DNA from: Astropecten irregularis
Taxonomy: Eukaryota > Echinodermata > Asteroidea > Paxillosida > Astropectinidae
DNA length: 64,000 nucleotides
Assembly: GCA_963971285.1 (NCBI GenBank)
Contig: OZ020252.1
Span: 19,691,662 to 19,755,661, forward strand
Direction of reading: 5' to 3'
Shown here one piece after another: positions 43,579-55,100 of the stretch. The position numbers and the translations under genes are program-made. Numbering within the stretch: the stretch's first letter is position 1; the number at the start of each line of letters is the position of its first letter. Below the pieces are notes generated by a model. That model did not search any database. It was not told where the DNA came from and was given only the letters and a program-made list of their open reading frames with translations.

Positions 43579-43821
43579 GGGGCCAATTTCATAGAACTGC
43601 TTAACTTGAGCACAAAATTTGCTTAAGCATGAAAAGTCTTCCTTTGTTAAACAGATTGCCAACCGAATGTTCATGTGATGTTTACTAGTGACTTGAATTT
43701 GGTCATTGTTTGCTGAACATAACATTTACAAGGAGTTTTAGCTGGCATAATGATTTCAATAACCAAGGCTTTTGGTGCTTAAGCAAATTTTGGTGCTTAA
43801 GCAATGCTATGAAATTGACCC
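43579..43821. repeat. Family C foldback element
   Basis: GGGGCCAATTTCATAGAACT at the left and GCAATGCTATGAAATTGACC at the right, with TTGCTTAAGCATGAAAAGTC and GTGCTTAAGCAAATTTTGGT. Same sub-type as 10660-10901. Confidence 0.75.
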
Positions 43822-44343
43822 ATAACTCGTAATGATAACCACCATTGCATTTTATTAAACACCCATGCAGTCATTTTGCCACTTAGTCCACTAAGAGCTT
43901 TCGTTTTGGAGGTGGCTTTTTAAACAAATCTCTTACTTTCTCCATGGTATAACACATGCACGTGAATCTGACTGCTGTCTATCATGTCTAGATAGTGCTC
44001 ATTGAGCAAAAAATAATGTACACTGATTAAAATGATGTGGTAGCCCTGACTCCTACGCCTACACCACCGATGACACCAGTGGCATAACTAGGGAAAACGG
44101 CGCCCGGGGCAAGCGCTAAAAATTGGATTGTTCATTGGATTAGATTTCCTTTAGTTCAACAGTACAGCTACTACACAAGCGTCATCATCGAGTGCCCACT
44201 TGAGCCAGTGTGCTGCTGACCCGAAGCTCAGGAGAGAACGAAGGCCCGGTATAGTGACGTTTCGGCCTGATGACCAGAGTTAAGTTTACTAGTTATAACC
44301 ATGCATGGACCCCCTTGACCGTTATGTCTCAAACAAGTTGTGG

Positions 44344-44728
44344 CTTTAAATGCAGCGTACAGGATTTGCAAGGCCTCCAAAAAAATACTGTGAGTTTGAG
44401 ACAGAAAATGGACTCAACAGTTCGTAAACAGTGTAATCAGTGCAAAAAGTCACATCTTGGTTCATCAGATGCTGGGTTTTTCAAGGAAATCGAGAGTAGT
44501 GTCTTTTGAAAAGGTCGTTCGTCCGAGCGATTCGGTAGTATTTCGAAAGTGGTAGTGTAACCATGAAGGATTCGGAGGGGGGAAAGATCATTTCGGCCGT
44601 ATTTCTGCTATCCAGATGTACAAAGCGTAAAAAAGTACATGAAACAACGTTTGTAAGAAAGTTTAAGACCTTCACTTCTGTTTAAGTACCAAAATTAAAC
44701 CAAAACGCACATCATTGCTCCCTTTAAG
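44344..44728. repeat. Family H repeat, copy 2
   Basis: GCTTTAAATGCAGCGTACAG at the left and CATTGCTCCCTTTAAG at the right. GGACTCAACAGTTCGTAAAC, CATCAGATGCTGGGTTTTTC and TTTCGGCCGTATTTCTGCTA match copy 1 at 22541-22938. Confidence 0.7.
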
Positions 44729-45435
44729 TATGAGGGCCGATTTGATTCGCAACTGCATCTGATTACACATTATTCTAATTAACATTAAACTGGCATGAGC
44801 AAACACATCTATAATCAATTTTACAATGCAGTGAAAAAAATTCAAACAGTGTACACAGAATACACACCCAGAAATCTACATGAAAGTTGCTTAGCAAATG
44901 TTTGTACTACATGTATGTACATTGCACACAATTAGTATAGCACCATTCTCCATCCAATGTTTGGTTTGCATTAGTTACTTGCATAGTATACTATTACCAT
45001 TATTATGAAAATATGAAATACAAGTGTAAGCTTCCTTTAACTGAAATATCACTTTTCAGTGTAGTTTCCATATTCACATTTCCATATTACAAACTCATGG
45101 AAGCACTTTCACTTCCTATTATCACAGAAGACGCAAGTGGCAAATGCAATATACTATCTCCTATACAATTCTTGGCCACAAATTATTGTGCAAATTAATT
45201 AATATGAATTGAACCATAAATGAATAAATCAATTAAAACCGACTGACGTCAAAACAATCATGCAAAAGGTCATTAATTAACAACATCAACAACCCAAATA
45301 AAATCAGTGACGATGATAGCTACAGGCCATATTCAATTAACGATGTACGCAACAACCAGAGGACGCCTCTCACTTTAATGAAACACATGAAATACATCAT
45401 ACAATCTGAACCAGGACTCACAATCAAACATCAAT
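44729..45435. other. Intergenic, AT-rich, nothing recognised
   Basis: No ORF with support. Several ACATGTA words and AATTAATTAATATG tracts. Confidence 0.5.
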
Positions 45436-45800
45436 TGCAGGTAATACTTTGGTTTTTGTCAAAGAAATGCAGATTCATGGGCAAAAATATCAAGATACAG
45501 TTAAAACGTCATCTGTGAAATTTCCAGTCCCATACGGTGCCCACTTTTTTAGAAAACAGTGAAAAACTCCCACGGAATTTTCTTTATCTTTTCACCGTTA
45601 TTTTTTTTTTTTTTAAAGATCAACAATATTTTCGGTTGTTGCTTTTACACATTTCTTGATAATTGGTTTTACTCTTTTCTAAACACATAAAGCATTTCAT
45701 GCAGAAATTTTTTAACGGTATGTTTCTACCAGCTCCATCTTCATACCCTGTAAGCTATAGGTATATCTGTGAACATTTGTGTTTAGGTTTCCTACTTAGT
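45436..45800. repeat. Family G variant
   Basis: GTAATACTTTGGTTTTTGTC, AGATTCATGGGCAAAAATAT, CCCATACGGTGCCCACTTTT and TATGTTTCTACCAGCTCCAT in order. Ends at TTCCTACTTAGTACATG, downstream of the NXPE gene. Confidence 0.6.
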
Positions 45801-46185
45801 ACATGGCTAAGCAATTTTAAATGTGAGCTAGGGAGAGAATCTTTAATACTGGTTGGGCTTTGGCCAGGCCTGGGCTTTGTCTGGGGTCTAAGTTCTTCTT
45901 TAATCGCCCTAGCCTTGAAATTTCAACTTCAAGCCCCTGCTGTTTCCTGAATCATAGTTGACACAAATGACCGATTAAACTGTTTATCTTGTCCCATTTC
46001 TTTCAAGTATAGCTCCACGGTATTACCAGCAGTTTCCGTACTGATGTCTTCAAAGAGGGGTTTAAAATATTTCATGAAAAGAATAAATATTACATTATGT
46101 TTAATATTTGGTAGCACTGCTAGTGAACAAAAATGCTACCCAGAAATTGTACCATGTATATGATAAGACAATTTAGAAAAAAATT

Positions 46186-49100
46186 TCAAAGATTGGGACA
46201 TAAAAAGTTGAGAAGCATTTTGATTTCTTGGGAAATGACGACTTCAAGGGGGTGGATATGATAGCCTGTGGAGTGACTTAACGTCATATCCCAGACATCG
46301 ATAATAGCTACCCCCGGCTCACCAGATAGTTCCTCCCTCATCACTTTATCCAGCTCCATTGCGTACCAGTTGCTCATATCCATGCTCTGCTGCTCTCTCG
46401 TGTTGGCCGATTTAACGATGATCGGCGTACCGGGGGCTCGCTTGTTCAGCCTGCCCAAGGCACCCTTAATTGCCCTCCAGCGTTCCCGGTAAAACTGGAG
46501 ATTCGTGGGAGTGAAATGAGCCCAGAAGGACAGGAGGATGACGGTATTCTTACCGCCCGGCAGCTGGTCGATTTCATTGGCTGCGTATTTGATGTCGCTG
46601 ACCTTGGTCCAGATATTACGAATGGGGAAGCCGTGGTGGCGATATAAGAGGAAGATGTCGTGGATTTTGTCGCGGGATTTCCGTGGTCCGGCGGACTGCC
46701 TGTTGCCCGGAGTCTCCTCCCTCATGTCGAAACCCAGATGGCTGGACAGGTATTCAAACCACTGACGCAGGGTGGAATCTCCGTAGAGGTACATGCTGCG
46801 CCCCTGCAGGCACTTCAGGGAACCTGTAAGGTGGAAGTCTCTAGCTTGACAGACGAGGGACTGCCAGCGGTGCTGGTAGTAGAAACCAGCCGCAGAGTGG
46901 GGAGGTCTCGGAGGAAGTCCAGGGGTGCAGGGTGGAAGAGGCTTGTCGGTACAAATGCTCACTGTATCATCAGCTTCTGCAGATGTTCAGATATAAACCC
47001 CAAAACCTATGATATACGGTACTGATAAAACACATGTGTAGGTTGTGTCACAGTCCAACGGTCACAGCCTCAATTTCATGTTCAGCAAGGGTTACCAAAT
47101 TTTGCTTACACCAAAAAACAACACACAGTGATTCAATGAGCCATTGGCCCTACACAAACATGCACTAAGGGGCCGTCCATAAAGTACGTACAGACAAAGC
47201 TTGGGGGGGGTTGTTACCGATACATATGCTATGCGTACAGGGAGGAGGGGGGGTTTCAGCCAATGCATACCATACACAAACGAAATTGCATGATCATATC
47301 GCACGAAAAGAGAGGGAAAAAAACGAGAAAAAAGCACTGGGATTGTTTCGTTTTTTCCTGGTTTTTTCTTGTTCAACATAATAAAGATAATAAAATACGT
47401 TAGTAAATGTATAAAAACCTGTTACACGTCATTCATTTCAGAATTTGAAAGTGACATCCCAATAACGGTATACCGGCCTGGATTACTGTGACATTTTAAT
47501 GATGCTAAAGCAAGGTACTGTGAGAAGTGAAAAACCTAATGTGGAATGCGTATGCGTACAGGGGGAGGGGGGGTTGGTACCATTGTGTACACCATGCCTA
47601 CAGTAGGGGGTAAAACATTTCGGCATTTCATGCTCAAGTACTTCACTGCTATTGTTGATGACATTCAATCATCCTCTTCTCGTTATTGGAGAATGAATTA
47701 ACCTACCTCTAGGTATCACTTCAATGCTTGTTGGCCCCGTCTGTTTGATAATGGCAAAACTGCAACAGAAACGGACACGTTCAGAGAATTGATCAGAATT
47801 ATCAGGCAGATGGAAAGGATTTTAGGTCAAAGCTGTACTAGTGTGAGTGGACACACGGCAATGTAACCATGACTTAAATCTAACATGCATCATGAAGCAT
47901 ATACAAGCAATTCTTCACTCTGCTCACAGCCACCAAATGCCACACCCCAGAGGACTGAACTTTCCATGAAGCTGCCCAAATTAATCATTGTGCTGTATCC
48001 CTATGGTGTACCGGTATTCTTCTCAATTGGAACAATTGCTAACAGAAACAAAGTTTGCAGAGCACGAGTCCTATCCTGACTCCTTCAAAAACCTGTCATC
48101 GTTGGAAGGTTTGGACTGATCTGGGGCCGATTTCACTAACGCTTTGCGATCATCGCTAAAGCCCAAATCCATCGCTAAACGGAAAATTGCTGCGCAAAGT
48201 ATCGAACAATTCTCTATTTAGCGATGGATTTGGGCTTTAGCGATAATAGCAAAGCGTTAGTGAAATCGGCCCATGGTTTGCGGTGAAGGACTCAAGCTAA
48301 AGCTAAGACAAGGTAAAAGCTGTCTCAATCCTTTGATATAAAGCAACCAGGTGTGTTGGAGTGTTTCTCTCCTTTTGCTTTTAATAATGGTCCCATGAGG
48401 AATGGAAATTATGAGGCCATTACCTGGAGAGACAGAAGGTTGCATTTGCAAGGAGCAACGGACGCGTTGAAAAACAGTGCAGCATCCATTAGCTTTGCAG
48501 ATGATCGCATCAGGATAAAGCCACTTACCTGTGAATGACCGACGCTGGCTTGTCCCTCAGCAAGAACTTGTTATATTCATGTCCTCTTGGCAACGATCCC
48601 ATGTGCTCCATCAGCGAGCTGCAGGGGAGCTTGGCGGGCTTCAGACAAAACCACGGATAGCCCAGCCTCCTGTCGGTGTAGTCGCAAAACCCCCGGTCCC
48701 TCTGCGGCTCCAGGGCCCCGAGGAACATGTCCTTTGTGATGTGACAGGGCATTATCTCCATCTGACTGCCCAGCTGGAACTTGCCGTCGTAGGCAAAGCG
48801 GGCGGGCGCTATCGTGCGCTGGTCTCGGAGCAGAGCAACATACTCGCTGGACTTGATCAGGAGGACCTGCACATGGACTGTACCGGTCCAGTGAAGCTTA
48901 AATCGAGCCGTGTAGAGACCATTTTGGTGATCAATGATCTCATCTGCTGGCTGACTTGCATAAAGTTCTGTGCTGAACATCTTCACCTACATGGACCAAA
49001 AATAGAGTGGATGTTACCCACAGTGACCTTAATCAGTTTCCTCGTTTTTTACCTGGTTGATAAATTTTTGCTTTTTCATAAAAGGTACAGTACAGGTTTG

Positions 49101-52100
49101 GTAACATACCCAAACAGGAATGTTCACAGATTTACGTATAACTTTCAGGGTATGAAGATGGTTCTGGTACATACCTTTAAAATATTTCCGCCTGAAATGG
49201 TTTATTTATCCAGAAATTAGTCAAACAAAGACCGAAATCAGTTTTGATCTCTGGGGGTACCAAGCTCTGTCTGAAGTTTCTGACATGAAAGCCAGCCTCC
49301 GCCGAGAAGGCAGTTATAGAATCAAAAGCTGCTCTTACCCAGAAGTAATCGCCGCCGTACAGCTTGGGTTGATCGTTGGCATCTCTCGCCTCGATGTGAA
49401 GCTCCAGGGTATCACAGAGCCTGTACTTGGCAGACTCATTAGCATTCTTGACCCTAAAGAAGGTGTTCTGGACGTCCGTGGGATTGTAGCTGTCCACGTG
49501 CGGGAGTCCCTCTGCAGACGGTGGAGTCGTAGGGGAGCGACCCAAAGAAGCAGCTTTAGTTTTGCTGAATACGAAGCTTGTGTCGGAAGAGGAGAGATTG
49601 TCTTGATCTTCGTGGATGACGTCTTCGATGACATGGTAGTCCTTCCACTCTCTGACAACATTGGGATTCACTGGTTTCATAATATAAAGGTGCTGTAAAT
49701 GCAAGAATAAATTTCAATTATTTAACATTTTTCGGTACATAAAGAGGTGAAATAATTGCTAAAAGTAAAAAAACAAACAATTTTTTTATTCACTTTTTGT
49801 TTGCGAATAATTTGTTTTCTCACATGGCGGACCAAATGTAAGTAATCAAGTTAAAAAGAAGAGAAAAGAAAAAGAAAAGAAGAGAAAAGAATTTTAGATG
49901 GTTGAAACTTGTGTGTTCAAGTAAAACACCAGAAAGACTCATCTGAAATCATTAGCAGAGTGAATTTTTCAAAACAATATGATTCAGCTAGAACACTTCA
50001 CAGCTGCATGTTGAATGGCCAAGTCCTAATTATCTGGCTATGACTGGCGATTACACAGCCGCTGCAGCAGTTCCCACAGACCTGTGTGTAATTTCAAGTC
50101 GTAGCCAAATAATTTAGACACAGCAACCCTCAACAGGCTATAAATGATTTCTTATGACAGGAAGTGAAAACATGGGGAAAAACTCACACAACAGCGCCCT
50201 CATCATTGGCTGGCTTATCGTGTGATGGAAGTAAAAAAATAGCAAAATCATTTAATACCTCTGACTGTTTTGGCAATGTCGTGTCTGTTAGTATGCCTGA
50301 AAGCCAACAATGAAGGATTTCACACCAGCGTGCAACTAACTGACCAACTGAACATGGCGTGCCACGTGATTTAACACTGAGAAAGTTGAGCCCTTTTTCA
50401 CACTAAAGTACTTTTGACATGTGTCGATACGTACACAAGTCCAGCCTGTGTCAACTCTTCCAAAATTTCAAAAACAGATCAATTGTGGTCTGTATTCACA
50501 GGGCGCAACACAAAACATTGCTTCAGGGGACGATTTCATGAAGCCCTGCGATCGATCGTAACTCGAGTTACGAAGGATAACCCATCATAGGGGACCTATC
50601 CCACGTAGGGCTTCAATGCATCAAAAGTCCTACGTTTGATAGTAAGTTACGAAGAGTTTGGTGAAATCGACCCCCGGACTTTCAAACCACAAATCTCAAC
50701 ACCCGTTGAAATTTTCAACAAGGGGTCAACTGCTCTTGACCCATCAACTCACGAGTAGTTTTAACAAGGGTCAAGTACTTCATATGGGTCAACGCCATCC
50801 TAATATCTTTGAGTGTGAAAAGGTCGATCACTTTTACCTGGGACAGACCCGTCCACATACAGGTAGTAGATTTTTTTCTGTGGGTGTGAAATTTAAGCCA
50901 CTTCAGTATCAAGTCAGCATGAAATCAGGGCAAACATGGCTGGATATGATTCAGGCATGATAAACTCAATACCTTGTAGGTACTGACAATGCCACACCAT
51001 TTAGCCAATAGGGCTCCGCGTTCGAACTATTTATAGAATACGCCCTTTATATCGAAAGCTAAAGTTACCAGGATGTTCAGACAAATTTCACAATGTTTAC
51101 GTGTAAGTAAATAGGGTATAACATGCGACTTGTTTGCCCGAACATCTAATCAACATAGAGAATCACACATATACTAACAAAAATCTGGCATTATCATTGC
51201 AAGGGTATTTTGGTATCACAACACTGTTAAACCATTTAAATAATAATTAAAGGATAAATCTGCCAACAAAAAAATCCAGCTATTGCAGTATCCTTAAGGC
51301 ACCTTCTCCACACTTATGAAAGTTTGGGCAGGCAAGCCCACAATACAGTGGACTGAACGCTGCTATAACGAACCTGGCGAGATGCACATATATTTTCCCG
51401 TTATAGTGGTCATACTTTATAGTGAATAAAAGAACCATTATTTCGCATAATTATGTCCGTTATTGAACACAAACATTGGGAGCCAAGGATAATGTTCAAC
51501 ATACAGCAAAATGTCTGGTATAACAGTATTCGTTATAGTGGTGTTCCACTGTAAAGCTTTCGTTGCCAATATGATACTCACATGAGTATTGGATACTGCA
51601 ATGACAGCAATGCTAGGACTGATTTTTATTGGCAGGTTTTTTTACAAGGGTTAGGCTACCACTACCAGCATGACTAAGGATATAGGGGATGAGGGAGGCA
51701 GTTAAAATTAAAAAGATTGAGTGGAGGAAGAGAAAAGATGAAAAAACTTGCAAGATGTGAAGGAAAGAAAATAAATTATTCTAGCACACCAAAACCACCA
51801 AAATAAAAAACCTGTACATGTAATTAACTGCTGTGAACTGCACGTCAAGCAAAATAATGACCTGAAATATATAGTGCTTAGAGTAAACGCCAGTTCATAT
51901 ATCGTCGACGTTTTCACGAACTGACGAATCCGTACACACAGCCACGCAAACTATGAACTGAGAAAATCGCGTTTGAAGTTTTACGTTTTTTTAAATCACC
52001 ATCTCGGCGACTTTTAAGCTTCAAATCCCAACAATTTTAGCAAGTTTGGAAAGGACATGAGTTACTTGAGATCTTGAACATACTTTAATATGCAGTTGCT

Positions 52101-55100
52101 TATTAATTAAGACGCTAATCATTACGAAACAGATTCGTCAGTTCGTGAAAACGCAAAACCATGACTGACGCACGGTAGCAAGGCGATTCATCACTGCGCG
52201 CGCTCGATTCGTCAGTTCGTGAAAACGCAAAACCCTGAATTGCACGCGCGCAACACTGATTCGTCTCATACAGCGCATGCGCCCTTCTAACAGGACTGAT
52301 TTTGTGATGCGCGCGTGGCATTCAGGCTTTTGCGTTTTCACGAACTGACGAATCGAGTGATTTTCGGCTGATTCGTCAGTTCGTGAAAACGGTGACGATA
52401 TGGTGACCAAGATCTGCAGCGAAAAACAAACAGACCCATTACCACATCAAGATAAAAACTGACTGCAAGGTGACACGTTTTCAGGCCAAATACAGGGGCC
52501 AATTTCATAGAGCTGCTTTTAATTAGCACAAAAATTTGCTAAGCATGACATTTCTGTCTTAATAAAAACCAGATTAACAACCAAATTTCCATGTGTTGTG
52601 TATCACTTGAAATTGTTCTTTGGTTGTTTTTGGCTGACCATGAATATCAAATTTAATTTTTCAATGGTGGTTTGTCTTATTGGGCAAGCCATTTTTGTGC
52701 TAAGCAATTTTTTGTGCTTAGCAGCTCTATGAAATTGGCCCCTGAAGCGCTGTGTAAAGTAAAATCTGGCAGGAAAACTGTAAAAAATTAAGACATCGGC
52801 CGAGAGCAAGAGGAGAAAGGATTTTGAGACGGAAAGATGCAAAGCAATCTATTTCTGATCTATTTCTACCACAAGGAGAGCACAAACAGACAATACATGG
52901 ATTGCACATGACGTCCAAAATGGAGGGGGGGGGGGAAATCAGCCATCTTGGATGTAATTTCTGCCCATTGTGTTGCCAAAATTGTGTCAACTCCTTGAAT
53001 TTCACAAACTCCTGATTGATCGATAAGTTTTGGTCAGGGGAAGACAAACTGTGGTTGATTGATCGGCAGGCCTGTCATGCCTGTGATGCAGCATGGAACC
53101 CATCTTATAGACAGAGATTTTACTCCAAGATGACATCTGGTAAAAACCCATCTATGGGGTTGGGAGTGGGCTGGGATGGATTTGTAGGCAGATTAGCAGG
53201 ACAGTAGCAGACATATAGCAAAATGGTGAAAATTAATACACTGCAGATTATAATGGTGGTTCAAATAAAAATTGGTGGAAATTAATACATCAAAGTTAAC
53301 ACAGATGGTCATTAAAGTGAAAATGGTATGTAAACTAAAAGTAAGGCTTGCCCGAGAACAGTAATTTTTAGCTCTTTATAGCATACAGTGCTAGCAAATA
53401 CAACTCTTCATGCAAGCCCTACTTTGTAGTTGGTACTATCTGTGTTTTTTTGCCAAATATTAGGGTGAAAATAAGTTGGGAATCCCTAAATCAATGAGCT
53501 TTTGAAATGATATGAGAGAGTTCACAATTAGACCTCAGAATGACATAAGACCAACTTTCAGATTTAAGCGCGGTTAAGGCATTCTGCAAATAATATGAAG
53601 TGATTTTGACCTCATTTGGAAGCAAACAGTTTGAACAAGCTGAAATGTGCTCCACTTGTTTTTATTAAACATTAAGAATATCAAGTTGTGACATAGATTT
53701 TGCCTCACACAAACAATTTGCATGAAGTATAAACTTTACTTTTTTTTCTTGGCAAAATTTGTATGACGACCAATTTCATGCTGAGGACAAGATATCTGAC
53801 TCGCAGTGATCATCACTGGATTGACAATGAAGTATAAACCTTCCCGAGGTTAGTACTAAGCAAATGAGTGATGAAAGCTGGCATGAATGACAAAGGACAA
53901 AGCCGGACTTTCTTGCTAGCTCCTGAACAAATTTCACACTTTAACATAATTTCAAGCAAATCTTCTGCTAGATCTAGCACAACAATTTGCGAACTGTTAG
54001 CAACACTGTGAAACTGAGCTCTGGCAACAATACCCAGGGCTGCTCATAATCATAATCTACTGGTCCATTCACAGATTTCTCAGTCAGCAAGAAATTTATC
54101 ATAAGAAAGCTCAGTGACCTTCAGGACTCCCATTATCAATGTATCCAGGGCTAGATTTCACCAAACACTAAGATTAATCTTAAGATGAGTTGTCAGTACC
54201 ACCACAGTGATTTGTATTGTGACATCACTCTTTGCTTAGCAATTAGGATTGATTCACACTTAAGATCAATCTTAGTGCTTCATGAAATCGGCCCTAGGTC
54301 TATTTTCGACCTCAATAAAACCAGGCAAAAACACAACAGACAGTGAGCATGTGCTGTCAGATACCCTTCACTCTGTGTTTGCAATTAAATGGGCAATGTG
54401 CTGTGCATGGCAAGAGATCGGGACATTCGTAACTTGTAGAAGCCTGATTTAACCTCAACATGTAAATTATGCCTACATGTAACAGAGGCTATGGAAGTGG
54501 CCCACGGCTTGAATTTGGTTCTGAAAGGGGCAAGGCCACTTTTCCATTGCAAGGGGCACTTCCATTTGAAAATCATATTGCCTATGGAAACATTTCAAGG
54601 GGGCACCAAGGCCAAGAACCAGGGCAACGAAGGCCATGGCCTCCGTGGCCTCTGTTAAATTCGAGGCTTGGTGGCCATGACCTTCATTTACTTCCACCTG
54701 TAATCATCTCATTGTTGAAGGTATTGCAAATTTTACGATTTGCAGATGTTACCTCAAGATTTCTTTCAGTAACCACGATCCCCTCAGTTAACAAAAAACT
54801 GCTACAAGTTACCGAATGCGAATTCTCAATGCCAAAAGCACACATCACCTCGCTCATAGTATCAACCCACAACCCAAAGCCAGAACGAAGGATCGTGGAT
54901 GTGATGATCATTTTGAGGTGGGATTTTTGTTCAAGGTTATGATTATTAATCAAGAGCTACACATATATTTATGAGGCTACACAATTAGTTTGGGTGATGG
55001 TGGGTGGGTGAGGGTTTGATTTTGTTAAAGGAAACACGTTGAAAGTTCAAACCAGTGGATTTCCTCAGATCTCCAACGACGTCTTGTCAGTCATCCTAAA

